Assembly (NCBI RefSeq): GCF_016648105.1
Contig: NZ_JACVVE010000002.1
Location: forward strand, 124,001 to 188,000
Source of the DNA: Pseudomonas sp. S31
GTDB taxonomy: Bacteria; Pseudomonadota; Gammaproteobacteria; Pseudomonadales; Pseudomonadaceae
Direction of reading: 5' to 3'
DNA: 64,000 nucleotides
Under the pieces are notes generated by a model. The model searched no databases and was not told the DNA's origin. It saw only the letters and a program-made list of their open reading frames with translations. Below are positions 1-7,877 of the stretch, piece by piece (within the stretch, counting starts at the first letter, position 1; each line of letters opens with the position of its first letter). The translations under genes and the position numbers were made by a program.

Positions 1-342
1 ATCGCCTTCGGCGCCCCCATGCAGCGCACACCCAAGAGCACCGAAGCGGTGTACCTGCTGGCCAAGCTTGGTTTCGAGCTGGGTAATCGGCGCCTGGAGT
101 GGAAGTGCAACAACGCCAACGCCCGCTCCAAGCGCGCCGCCGAGCGCTTCGGCTTCGTCTTCGAGGGGGTGTTCCGCAAGCACCTGGTGGTCAAGGACCA
201 CAACCGGGATACGGCGTGGTATTCGATTACCGATGATGAATGGCCGCAGGTGGCGGCGGGGTTCGAGCGGTGGTTGGCCGAGGATAACCAGCAGCAAGGA
301 GAGCAACGCCTAAACCTGGAAGCTTGCCGATCCTCAGCCTGA
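1..342 (+). CDS. GNAT-family N-acetyltransferase, C-terminal part (cut by window start)
   Basis: The reading frame is already open at base 1, so the start lies outside the window; 113 codons remain. The visible part carries the second half of an Acetyltransf_3 (RimJ/RimL-like) GNAT fold: a beta strand RLEWKCNNAN, the acetyl-CoA-binding helix NARSKRAAERFGF and a final strand pair ending in DTAWYSITDDEW. This class transfers acetyl from acetyl-CoA to an amine on a protein, amino acid or antibiotic. The substrate cannot be told from this fragment. The last 20 residues are low in structure and end close to the opposing hip gene pair. Confidence 0.8.
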   Translation: MAFGAPMQRTPKSTEAVYLLAKLGFELGNRRLEWKCNNANARSKRAAERFGFVFEGVFRKHLVVKDHNRDTAWYSITDDEWPQVAAGFERWLAEDNQQQGEQRLNLEACRSSA

Positions 343-362
343 CAGTGCCCAGGCACCGGCAT

Positions 363-641
363 TCAGATCACTTGCCGCTGGCGCCTGACCACACCCATTT
401 GCAAGCCAAATGGGCGAAATACCGCATTCAACGACTTGAGTGTCGGATTCCCTTCGCCCTGCTCGATCTGAATGAGCGTTCGTAACGAGACTTTGCACAT
501 CCGAGCAAATTGAGCTTGCTGCAGATTGGCAACGGTCACCCGCAAATGCCTTACGGCTGCGCCCAGCTCGCAAGTTCCCTGGGCAATCCCGTGCTGCACG
601 TCATCAATGATCTGGGCACGCTGCTCCGGGGTCAGGCTCAT
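363..641 (-). CDS. XRE-family HTH protein, probable HipB-like antitoxin
   Basis: A 92-residue protein with a single lambda-repressor-type helix-turn-helix: LQQAQFARMCKVSLRTLIQIEQGEGNPTLKSLNAVFRPFG. I chose the ATG at 641 because it overlaps the hipA stop as ATGA, the usual sign of coupled translation; an in-frame GTG at 653 is possible. HipB proteins bind DNA, repress their operon and neutralise HipA. Here the gene is downstream of the kinase gene, the reverse of E. coli hipBA. Antitoxin activity is inferred only from the pairing. Confidence 0.8.
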   Translation of the reverse strand: MSLTPEQRAQIIDDVQHGIAQGTCELGAAVRHLRVTVANLQQAQFARMCKVSLRTLIQIEQGEGNPTLKSLNAVFRPFGLQMGVVRRQRQVI

Positions 642-1963
642 AGTAGCTGCCACGCTTTCAATCGTTTCTCCAACTGACCCAGCGCGATGGCTGGGTGATT
701 CATAACAGCGTCCGGTAAACCGTACGCGCTCAGCAGATCCGGGAGCGCAATCAATCGACTCGCATCCTCGCGCAAGCGCTCGAAGGCGGCCTGTGGGGTG
801 ATCAAATCCGCAAGGCTGTCACATGCAGCCTGCCAGTCGATATCCCCCGCACGTTCGATATTTGTAGCCCACTTGGTCGTTCGAGTGACACCTTCAGCAT
901 CGAGCACCATGGGCGCTAGATCATAGATTGGTGCCAACCTCACGGCATCGTCCGCACGAATCACGGCTATGTTGCGTCCGTGATTGTCCGAGTTACCCAG
1001 AATCTTGTTGATCAGATCTCGACGCAGGTAATCAGCAATGAGTGCTTCACTCTCATTTGCCTGGCCGGCCTGAGCCCAGAGTTTGACAAGCCCTCTGAGC
1101 ACTTCTCCATGATCCATACGGCTACCCGGCAGGGTGGCACCGGCAAGGGAGTAGATGGACTCTACCGCAAGCCGCACCACGCCCTGGTGAGTGACCTTGC
1201 GATCGAACCGATGCATCCACAGGCTGGGCTTGACGCCTTCTTCCAGAGCCATCTCGTCCGTGGCCACGGTCTCCACGCCTAACTGCCTCAGCGCCTTGTA
1301 GTACAGATACTCGGCTCGCAGTATGTCCTGGTCGTTGTTGAGTGCCTGGTTGCGCGCAAATTTGATAAACCAGTGCCGGCTGGCCAGGCTATCTTCCAGC
1401 GCGGCGTCGGGGTAGAGCAAACCATCCTTGCCCTCGGTCATCAGCAGCTTCGGCGCCTCCCCCCCCGCCCCTGTAGCACCACCTATCGCGGCGCCTTGCT
1501 CATAGGCGTACTCCAGAAAGCGCTGGTCGCGGCTGATGACATCCAGCCGGGTGAAGCCCATGGGCTTGGCCGCATCGAGGTGGGTCATGGACTCCTTGAT
1601 ACGCAGATTGCCGATGGGTGCCGGAGTACTTCGGCTCAGCAGGAACAAATCATCGCTGACGCCCTCGGGCTTTTCGCGCCCTATATGCGCCATGAGAAAC
1701 CGCTTTGCGGCTCCAGAAGGAGCAATGTCATGGATGAATGCTGGGGCGGCGGGTAACAGGAAACTGTCGAAATCCACAGGTAGCCGGGCACTCACCGCCT
1801 TGGCGAAGAAATTCTGGTAGGCATCCAGGTTGTGCCTCACATAGGCGGGCTCATAGGCGATGGCGCAGGGGCCGACAAAGCCTTGTTCCGGCTTTGCGAA
1901 ACTGAGCGTCATTACATCCTGCCAGACGCCATCGGCAAATAGCTGGAGGGTCAGTGGATACAT
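638..1963 (-). CDS. HipA/YjjJ-like serine/threonine kinase (toxin-like)
   Basis: A 441-residue HipA-family protein, close in length to E. coli YjjJ. The kinase core looks intact: a glycine-rich loop at about residues 157-170 (GAAIGGATGAGG), the ATP-contacting lysine in WFIKF near 201, the catalytic loop GNSDNHGRN at 323-331, and the metal-binding aspartate in YDLAPM near 348. HipA of E. coli phosphorylates glutamyl-tRNA synthetase and halts translation; the target here is unknown. The gene is first in a two-gene operon with the HTH partner, and two palindromes lie in its upstream region, suggesting autoregulation. There is no sign of decay. Confidence 0.85.
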   Translation of the reverse strand: MYPLTLQLFADGVWQDVMTLSFAKPEQGFVGPCAIAYEPAYVRHNLDAYQNFFAKAVSARLPVDFDSFLLPAAPAFIHDIAPSGAAKRFLMAHIGREKPEGVSDDLFLLSRSTPAPIGNLRIKESMTHLDAAKPMGFTRLDVISRDQRFLEYAYEQGAAIGGATGAGGEAPKLLMTEGKDGLLYPDAALEDSLASRHWFIKFARNQALNNDQDILRAEYLYYKALRQLGVETVATDEMALEEGVKPSLWMHRFDRKVTHQGVVRLAVESIYSLAGATLPGSRMDHGEVLRGLVKLWAQAGQANESEALIADYLRRDLINKILGNSDNHGRNIAVIRADDAVRLAPIYDLAPMVLDAEGVTRTTKWATNIERAGDIDWQAACDSLADLITPQAAFERLREDASRLIALPDLLSAYGLPDAVMNHPAIALGQLEKRLKAWQLL

Positions 1964-1994
1964 GAGCTACCTGATTCAAATGATGGGGGACACA

Positions 1995-2008
1995 TGCACT
2001 ATAGTGCA
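1995..2008. promoter_or_regulatory. Perfect 14-bp palindrome upstream of hipA-like gene, candidate operator
   Basis: TGCACTATAGTGCA is a perfect palindrome 32 bp before the hipA start. Toxin-antitoxin operons of this type are normally repressed by the HTH partner binding such a dyad. The assignment is inferred from position and symmetry. Confidence 0.5.
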
Positions 2009-2031
2009 GATTCTCATCGTTTCCTTACCTG

Positions 2032-2053
2032 AATATGCATTAAAACGCATATT
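2032..2053. promoter_or_regulatory. Second inverted repeat upstream of hipA-like gene
   Basis: AATATGC and GCATATT form perfect 7-bp arms around an 8-bp AT-rich spacer, 23 bp beyond the first palindrome. The region is much more AT-rich than its surroundings. It could be a second operator half of the hip operon or part of its promoter. Confidence 0.35.
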
Positions 2054-2092
2054 TCTACATAAACCAGGTGAAAAAAATGCAATTTAATGCAC

Positions 2093-2117
2093 AAAAAAAG
2101 GGGAGCATCCGCTCCCC
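2093..2117 (-). terminator. Intrinsic terminator after the pyruvate carboxylase operon
   Basis: On the minus strand a GGGGAGC/GCTCCCC hairpin with a four-base loop is followed by seven T residues, about 30 bp after the oadA stop. Confidence 0.85.
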
Positions 2118-2149
2118 AGAGGTTAACCGCTTGTAGATGAGGGCTTAGC

Positions 2150-3958
2150 TCAGCCCTCGATCTCGATCAGGATTTCACCCGGCGTCACGCGATCGCCCTT
2201 GGCCACGTGGATGGCCACGACCTTGCCGGCGATGGCCGCCTGCACTTCGGTTTCCATCTTCATGGCTTCAGTGATCAGCACGGCCTGGCCGGCCTTGACC
2301 GTGTCGCCTTGCTTGACCAGCACATCGACGATGTTGCCAGGCATGGTGGTGCTGACGTGGCCCGGGGCGCTGGCCTGCTTGCGCTTGCTGCCGCCACCGC
2401 CGACGAACTCGTTGAGCGGCTCGAACACCACTTCTTCCGGCATGCCATCGATCGACAGGTAGAAGTGACGCTTGCCTTCGGCCTTGACGCCCACACCGGT
2501 GATGTCGACGCGGTAGGTTTCGCCGTGCACGTCGATGACGAACTCGGTCGGTACGCCCTCACCGCCCGGGGCTGCCACGGCGCCGGCTTCCGGAATCGGC
2601 AGCAGGACTTCGGGGGTCAGGGTGCCGGCTTCACGCTCCTCGAGGAACTTGCGCCCGATGTCCGGGAACATGGCGAAGGTCAGCACGTCTTCTTCGCAAC
2701 GGGCCAGGGCGCCGATGTCGGCACGCAGCTTGGCCATTTCCGGCTTGAGCAAGTCGGCCGGGCGCACGTCGATCACTTCCTCGCTGCCGATCGCCTGGCG
2801 ACGCAGCTGCTCGTTGACCACGCCCGGAGCCTTGCCGTAGCCGCCCTGCAGGTACAGCTTCACCTCATTGGTGATGGTCTTGTAGCGCTCGCCGGCGAGT
2901 ACGTTGAAGAACGCCTGGGTGCCGACGATCTGCGAGGTCGGGGTCACCAGCGGCGGGAAGCCGAGGTCTTCGCGGACCCGTGGGATCTCTGCCAGCACCT
3001 CGTTCATGCGGCTCAGCGCGCCCTGCTCCTTGAGCTGGTTGGCCAGGTTGGAAATCATCCCGCCTGGAACCTGGTTGACCTGCACGCGGGTGTCCACGGC
3101 GGTGAACTCGCTCTCGAACTGGTGGTACTTCTTGCGCACGGCGTAGAAGTACAGGCCGATTTCCTGCAGCAGTTCCAGGTCCAGGCCGGTGTCGAACTCG
3201 CTGCCCTTGAGCGCGGCGACCATCGACTCGGTGCCCGGGTGGCTGGTGCCCCAGGCGAAGCTGGAGATCGCGGTATCGATGTGGTCGGCACCGTTTTCCA
3301 CGGCCTTGAGCTGGCACATGGCGGCCAGGCCAGCGGTGTCGTGGGAGTGGATGAATACCGGCAGCGACTGCTCGGCCTTCAGCGCCCTGACCAGCTCGCC
3401 GGTGGCGAACGGCGTCAGCAGGCCGGCCATGTCCTTGATCGCAACCGAGTCGCAACCCATGGCTTCCATCTGCTTGGCCTGGGCGACGAAGGCATCGATG
3501 GTGTGCACCGGGCTGACGGTGTAGGCGATGGTGCCCTGGGCGTGTTTGCCGGCGGCCTTGACCGCTTCGATGGCGACACGCAGGTTACGCACGTCGTTCA
3601 TGGCGTCGAAGATACGGAACACGTCGATGCCGTTGACCGCGGCCTTGGCGACGAAGGCCTTGACCACATCGTCGCTGTAGTGGCGGTAGCCCAGCAGGTT
3701 CTGGCCGCGCAGGAGCATCTGCAGGCGGGTGTTGGGCAGCGCGGCGCGCAGCTTGCGCAGGCGCTCCCACGGGTCTTCCTTGAGGAAGCGCACGCAAGCG
3801 TCGAAGGTGGCGCCGCCCCAGACTTCCAGCGACCAGTAGCCGACCTTGTCGAGCTTGTCGCAGATCGGCAGCATGTCTTCGGTACGCATGCGGGTAGCCA
3901 GCAGGGACTGGTGAGCGTCGCGCAGGATCGTGTCGGTTACATGGATTTTCTTGGACAT
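2150..3958 (-). CDS. oadA: Pyruvate carboxylase subunit B / oxaloacetate decarboxylase alpha-like, biotinylated
   Basis: A 602-residue carboxyltransferase subunit. It has an HMGL-like TIM barrel beginning KIHVTDTILRDAHQS, with metal ligands in the HSHDT motif, a PYC/OADA conserved middle domain, and a C-terminal biotinyl domain whose acceptor is the central lysine of EAMKMET (K567). In pseudomonads this protein pairs with a separate biotin carboxylase to form a two-subunit pyruvate carboxylase that makes oxaloacetate (the gene is also called pycB). The OadBG partners of the sodium-pump decarboxylase are absent here. The ATG at 3958 follows a GAGGAA ribosome-binding site 11 bp after the upstream gene, so the two are one operon. 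Confidence 0.93.
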   Translation of the reverse strand: MSKKIHVTDTILRDAHQSLLATRMRTEDMLPICDKLDKVGYWSLEVWGGATFDACVRFLKEDPWERLRKLRAALPNTRLQMLLRGQNLLGYRHYSDDVVKAFVAKAAVNGIDVFRIFDAMNDVRNLRVAIEAVKAAGKHAQGTIAYTVSPVHTIDAFVAQAKQMEAMGCDSVAIKDMAGLLTPFATGELVRALKAEQSLPVFIHSHDTAGLAAMCQLKAVENGADHIDTAISSFAWGTSHPGTESMVAALKGSEFDTGLDLELLQEIGLYFYAVRKKYHQFESEFTAVDTRVQVNQVPGGMISNLANQLKEQGALSRMNEVLAEIPRVREDLGFPPLVTPTSQIVGTQAFFNVLAGERYKTITNEVKLYLQGGYGKAPGVVNEQLRRQAIGSEEVIDVRPADLLKPEMAKLRADIGALARCEEDVLTFAMFPDIGRKFLEEREAGTLTPEVLLPIPEAGAVAAPGGEGVPTEFVIDVHGETYRVDITGVGVKAEGKRHFYLSIDGMPEEVVFEPLNEFVGGGGSKRKQASAPGHVSTTMPGNIVDVLVKQGDTVKAGQAVLITEAMKMETEVQAAIAGKVVAIHVAKGDRVTPGEILIEIEG

Positions 3959-3969
3959 TATTGGGTTCC

Positions 3970-5385
3970 TCACAGGCCTGCGTGGGCGGCGATGGCGGCG
4001 GCGATGGCCAGGGCCAGCTCTTCGGGTTTGCGCTTGATCGAGTAGTTGGTCAGTTCGGGGTGGCTTTCGACGAAGCTGGTGTTGAACTGGCCGCTACGGA
4101 ATTCCGGGTTGCGCAGGATTTCCTGGTAATACGCGGCGGTGGTCTTCACCCCTTGCACGCGCATGTCGTCCAGGGCCCGCAGGCCGCGGTCCATGGCTTC
4201 TTCCCACGTCAGCGCCCAGACCACCAGTTTCAGGCACATGGAGTCGTAGAACGGCGGAATGGTATAGCCGGTGTAGATCGCCGTGTCGGTACGCACGCCC
4301 GGGCCGCCGGGGGCGTAGTAGCGGGTGATCTTGCCGAAGCTGGGCAGGAAGTTGTTCTTCGGGTCTTCGGCGTTGATACGGAACTGCAACGCATAGCCGC
4401 GGTGCTGGATGTCTTCCTGCTTGACCGACAGCGGCAGGCCCGAGGCGATACGGATCTGCTCGCGAACGATATCGATGCCGGTGATTTCCTCGGTGATGGT
4501 GTGTTCCACCTGCACCCGAGTGTTCATTTCCATGAAGTACACCTCGCCATCGGCGAGCAGGAACTCCACGGTACCGGCGTTCTCGTAGTTCACCGCCTTG
4601 GCCGCACGCACCGCCAGGTCGCCGATGTAGGCGCGCTGCTCGGGGGTGAGCTGGGGGCTGGGGGCGATTTCGATGAGCTTCTGGTTGCGGCGCTGGATCG
4701 AGCAATCGCGCTCGAACAGGTGCACCACGTTGCCGAAGCTGTCACCGAGGATCTGCGCCTCGATGTGTTTGGGGTTGACGATGCACTTCTCGAGGAACAC
4801 TTCCGCCGAACCAAAGGCCTTGGTAGCCTCGGAGATGACCCGTGGGAAGTTCTGTTCCAGCTCCTCACGGCTGTTGCAGCGCCGAATGCCGCGGCCGCCG
4901 CCGCCCGAGGTGGCCTTGAGCATCACCGGGTAACCGATGCGGTCGCCTTCGCTCAGGGCTTCGTGAATGTCGGCAATGTTGCCTTCGGTGCCTGGGGTCA
5001 CCGGTACGCCAGCCTGGATCATGGTGCGGCGGGCTTCGGTCTTGTCGCCCATGCGACGAATGACGTCGGCGGCCGGGCCGATGAACTTGATCCCGCGCTC
5101 GGCGCAGATTTCTGCCAGCTCGGCGTTTTCCGACAGGAAACCATAGCCTGGATGCAAGGCATCACAGCCGGTTTCCACAGCAAGGTTCACCAGCTTGCGC
5201 GGGTTCAGGTAGCCAGCCAGAGGCTCGGCACCAATGCTGTAGGCCTCGTCGGCGCGCTTGACGTGCAAGGCGTGACGGTCGGCGTCGGAGTAGATCGCGA
5301 CAGAGCGAATGCCCATCTCGGCGCAGGCACGCACGATCCGAACTGCGATTTCACCCCGGTTGGCGATCAGGATTTTTTTTATCAC
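3970..5385 (-). CDS. pycA: Pyruvate carboxylase subunit A (biotin carboxylase)
   Basis: A 471-residue ATP-grasp biotin carboxylase that carboxylates the biotin of the downstream subunit with bicarbonate and ATP. Visible landmarks are the N-terminal ILIANRGEIAVRI, the glycine-rich ATP lid KATSGGGGRGI, and the catalytic segment MNTRVQVEHTITEE. The start is a GTG at 5385 (IKKILIANRG follows); the frame stays open upstream but that extension does not resemble the family. It is a paralogue of AccC of acetyl-CoA carboxylase; the neighbouring oadA assigns it to pyruvate carboxylase. Confidence 0.92.
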   Translation of the reverse strand: MIKKILIANRGEIAVRIVRACAEMGIRSVAIYSDADRHALHVKRADEAYSIGAEPLAGYLNPRKLVNLAVETGCDALHPGYGFLSENAELAEICAERGIKFIGPAADVIRRMGDKTEARRTMIQAGVPVTPGTEGNIADIHEALSEGDRIGYPVMLKATSGGGGRGIRRCNSREELEQNFPRVISEATKAFGSAEVFLEKCIVNPKHIEAQILGDSFGNVVHLFERDCSIQRRNQKLIEIAPSPQLTPEQRAYIGDLAVRAAKAVNYENAGTVEFLLADGEVYFMEMNTRVQVEHTITEEITGIDIVREQIRIASGLPLSVKQEDIQHRGYALQFRINAEDPKNNFLPSFGKITRYYAPGGPGVRTDTAIYTGYTIPPFYDSMCLKLVVWALTWEEAMDRGLRALDDMRVQGVKTTAAYYQEILRNPEFRSGQFNTSFVESHPELTNYSIKRKPEELALAIAAAIAAHAGL

Positions 5386-5574
5386 TGGAGTCTTCCCAAA
5401 GCCGTAGGAACAGACGATCCGGTTGTACCGGTCGGCGCGTGACCAGACGATGTTGGCCAGTCGCCTATTCAAGCTAGCGCCGATGGTCGATAAACAAAAA
5501 TCAATATTTGTTAGGGGCTGTATTAGCAAAAGCTTATAGTCTGGTAACAAGCTGTTGCCAAAGAGCCGAGAAAA

Positions 5575-6537
5575 ATGCGTAAGTCCTTGATGCGTATGAC
5601 TTTGCGTCAATTGCAGATCTTCAACGAGGTGTGCGATCTGCGCTCATACAGCCGCGCGGCGGAGGAGATGGCGCTTACGCAACCCGCCGTAAGTCTACAG
5701 ATCCGACAGCTCGAGGAACTGATCGGCCAGCCGCTGTTCGAGTACGTCGGCAAGAAGCTCTACCTGACCGAGGCCGCCGAAGCCCTGCAGCGTGCCAGCC
5801 GGGACATCTTCGGGCGCCTGGAGAGCCTGGACATGCAGCTGTCGGACATGCAGGGCTCACTGCAGGGGCAGTTGAAACTGGCAGTCGAGTCCAGCGCCAA
5901 GTACTTCGTGCCACACCTGTTCGCCGCCTTCAAGCAACGCCACCCGGAGGTCAACCTGACCCTCACGGTCGTCAACCGCGCCCAGGCCATCCGCCGGCTT
6001 TCCGACAACCGTGACGACCTGATCATCATGTCGATGGTGCCGCAGGACATGGGCCTGGAGTTCTTGCCCTTCCTCAACAACCCGATCGTCGCGGTGGCGC
6101 CGCCGGATCACCCGCTGAGCAAGCTCGAGCATCTGCGCCTGCAAGACCTGGAGCCTCATACCCTGCTGGTCCGCGAACAGGGCTCGGGGACGCGCAAGGC
6201 CTGCGAGGAGTACTTCAAGGACAAGCGCGTGCACTTCACCCAGACCCTGGAAGTGGCCTCGGCCGATGCCCAACGCGAGTGCGTGATCGCCGGCCTTGGC
6301 ATCGCCCTGTTGACCCGCCATGCGCTGAACCTGGAGTTGGCCACCGGGGTGCTCAAGGAGCTGCCGGTGGAAGAGCTGCCGCTGTACCGCAGCTGGTGCG
6401 TGGTGCAGGCCAAGGCCAAGCGGCAGTCGCCAGTGGCCTTGGCGTTTCTTGCGTTCATTCGCAGCGAACGTGCGATGATCAGCGGGCTTGTTGAACGCTT
6501 TTCGGGGAAACTGCCGTTGTTGCCTGCCACGCCGTGA
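5575..6537 (+). CDS. LysR-type transcriptional regulator of pyruvate carboxylase (PycR-like)
   Basis: A 320-residue LysR protein with an N-terminal winged HTH (TLRQLQIFNEVCDLRSYSRAAEEMALTQPAVS is split between helices 1 and 3) and a LysR_substrate domain of CysB-like fold from about residue 95. It is divergent from pycA-oadA across a 189-bp gap, the standard LysR arrangement, and the P. aeruginosa gene in this position is named pycR. Alternative starts exist at 5590 and 5596; 5575 is preferred for its upstream purine stretch. Effector unknown. Confidence 0.88.
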   Translation: MRKSLMRMTLRQLQIFNEVCDLRSYSRAAEEMALTQPAVSLQIRQLEELIGQPLFEYVGKKLYLTEAAEALQRASRDIFGRLESLDMQLSDMQGSLQGQLKLAVESSAKYFVPHLFAAFKQRHPEVNLTLTVVNRAQAIRRLSDNRDDLIIMSMVPQDMGLEFLPFLNNPIVAVAPPDHPLSKLEHLRLQDLEPHTLLVREQGSGTRKACEEYFKDKRVHFTQTLEVASADAQRECVIAGLGIALLTRHALNLELATGVLKELPVEELPLYRSWCVVQAKAKRQSPVALAFLAFIRSERAMISGLVERFSGKLPLLPATP

Positions 6538-6697
6538 GCTCTCGCAGCTCAGGATAATCTGCCAGGTCGCGGAGCAGTTGACGTTGGTCGCAATAGATTT
6601 CGATCGCGCGGCGGTATTCCATGCGGCGCTGGTCTTTTTCCTGTTGTTTGCGAGCCTTGGCGCTGGGTTGGTACGTACCGTCGAAGTCACGAGCCAT
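6479..6697 (-). CDS. Small conserved hypothetical protein, PA3496-like
   Basis: A 72-residue, highly charged protein (about a quarter Arg and Lys) with the segment RRMEYRRAIEIYCDQRQL, which resembles the small PA3496 family described as putative envelope-integrity proteins. I see no signal peptide or membrane segment. A GGGAG ribosome-binding site lies about 10 bp before the ATG. Its 3' end overlaps the tail of the convergent LysR gene by 59 bp, which is unusual for two real genes but the codon choice and Shine-Dalgarno favour it. Confidence 0.6.
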   Translation of the reverse strand: MARDFDGTYQPSAKARKQQEKDQRRMEYRRAIEIYCDQRQLLRDLADYPELRELTAWQATTAVSPKSVQQAR

Positions 6698-6799
6698 TGC
6701 CTGTCTCCCAGATAGGATGTGGGAGTTCAGAGTGGCGTTGGGGGTTTACGGTTTGGCGGTGAAATCGTGACAAATCGATGAATCTGCATCGCAAATTCT

Positions 6800-6895
6800 G
6801 GCCCTTTCGCGGGTAAACCCGCTCCTACAGGGTTTGCGCCGCCATTGAATGTGGCGGGGCATCTGTAGGAGCGGGTTTACCCGCGAAGAGGCCGG
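6800..6895. repeat. REP pair (inverted), P. putida type
   Basis: Two copies of the REP core (one reading TTCGCGGGTAAACCCGC, the other its reverse complement GCGGGTTTACCCGCGAA) face each other across about 30 bp, with a smaller hairpin (GCCGCCA/TGGCGG) inside. It sits between the rpiR 3' end and the small hypothetical gene and can form a cruciform or RNA hairpin. Confidence 0.9.
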
Positions 6896-6907
6896 ATCAG
6901 GCTGATC

Positions 6908-7774
6908 TCAGTCGTCGGTAGCCTTGATCGACTTGGGCGACAACCGCAGGCTGCGCAAGCTGCGCTTCACGCTCTTGAGGTGGTTGACCAGGCTCGGCCC
7001 GCGGGCCATGGCCACGCCCATGGCCAGCACGTCGATCACCACCAGGTGGGCGATACGCGAGGTCAACGGCGTGTAGATCTCGGTGTCCTCGTGCACGTCG
7101 ATCGCCAGGTTGACCGTCGAAAGCTCCGCCAACGGCGTCTGGCTCGGGCATAGGGTGATCAGGTTGGCGCCACTCTCGCGCACCAGGTTGGCGGTGATCA
7201 GCAGGTCCTTGGAACGCCCCGACTGGGAAATGCACACGGCCACGTCGCCAGGCTTCAAGGTGACCGCCGACATCGCCTGCATGTGCGGGTCGGAGTACGC
7301 CGCCGCGCTCAACAGCAGACGGAAGAACTTGTGCTGGGCGTCGGCAGCCACCGCGCCGGAGGCACCAAAGCCATAGAACTCGACACGCTGGGCGTGAGCC
7401 ATGGCGGTCACCGCCTGTTGCAGCGCCTGCGGATCGAGATGCTCGCGCACCTCCATCAAGGTGTGCAGCGTGGTATCGAAGATCTTCAGGCTGTAGTCGG
7501 CGACCGAATCGTCCTCGTGGATGGCGAACTGGCCGAAACTGGCGCCGGCCGCCAGGCTCTGCGCCAGCTTGAGCTTGAGATCCTGGAACCCCGAGCAACC
7601 GATCGCCCGGCAGAAGCGCACGATGGTCGGTTCGCTGATGCCCACATTGTGCGCCAGGTCAGCCATCGAGCTGTGCATGACCGCAGCCGGGTCCAGCAGC
7701 ACATGGTCGGCCACTTTCAGTTCCGATTTGCGCAGCAGGTGGCGCGATTGAGCGATATGTTGCAACAGATTCAC
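6908..7774 (-). CDS. RpiR/HexR-family transcriptional regulator
   Basis: A 288-residue protein with an N-terminal HTH_6 domain (EPTIVRFCRAIGCSGFQDLK, about residues 48-67) and a SIS sugar-phosphate-binding domain (about 125-265; GFGASGAVAADAQHKF and CISQSGRSKD). HexR of pseudomonads represses zwf, edd and gap and is released by 2-keto-3-deoxy-6-phosphogluconate. This protein is divergent from a zwf paralogue, with a HexR-type palindrome between them, so it probably controls that zwf. Whether it is HexR itself or a paralogue cannot be settled here. The start is GTG. Confidence 0.85.
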   Translation of the reverse strand: MNLLQHIAQSRHLLRKSELKVADHVLLDPAAVMHSSMADLAHNVGISEPTIVRFCRAIGCSGFQDLKLKLAQSLAAGASFGQFAIHEDDSVADYSLKIFDTTLHTLMEVREHLDPQALQQAVTAMAHAQRVEFYGFGASGAVAADAQHKFFRLLLSAAAYSDPHMQAMSAVTLKPGDVAVCISQSGRSKDLLITANLVRESGANLITLCPSQTPLAELSTVNLAIDVHEDTEIYTPLTSRIAHLVVIDVLAMGVAMARGPSLVNHLKSVKRSLRSLRLSPKSIKATDD

Positions 7775-7817
7775 GGTCTGGACTCGGTTATGATCGGCTG
7801 GCCGGGATGTAGCTTTC

Positions 7818-7833
7818 TTGTAGTTATACTACA
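7818..7833. promoter_or_regulatory. HexR-type operator between rpiR-like gene and zwf
   Basis: TTGTAGTTATACTACA contains a perfect dyad TGTAGT-TAT-ACTACA. It matches the published HexR consensus (TTGT, N7-8, ACAA) closely. It lies 44 bp from the regulator start and 44 bp before the zwf start, suited to controlling both. Confidence 0.75.
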
Positions 7834-7877
7834 TGGACGCCAACCCGCCCAGTTAAACGAACGTGGAGAGTGGTGGT

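Noticed and set aside
2201..2215. A CCACGTGG-type core in oadA as a further parS site
   Set aside because: Only the central bases match; the outer arms (TGTT and AACA) are missing, as in several other CACGTG words in the window.
2207..4045. A 612-codon open frame antisense to oadA
   Set aside because: It mirrors the codon structure of oadA in GC-rich DNA (His, Val, Gly, Asp-rich product), has no family resemblance and no ribosome-binding site; the sense strand gene is certain.
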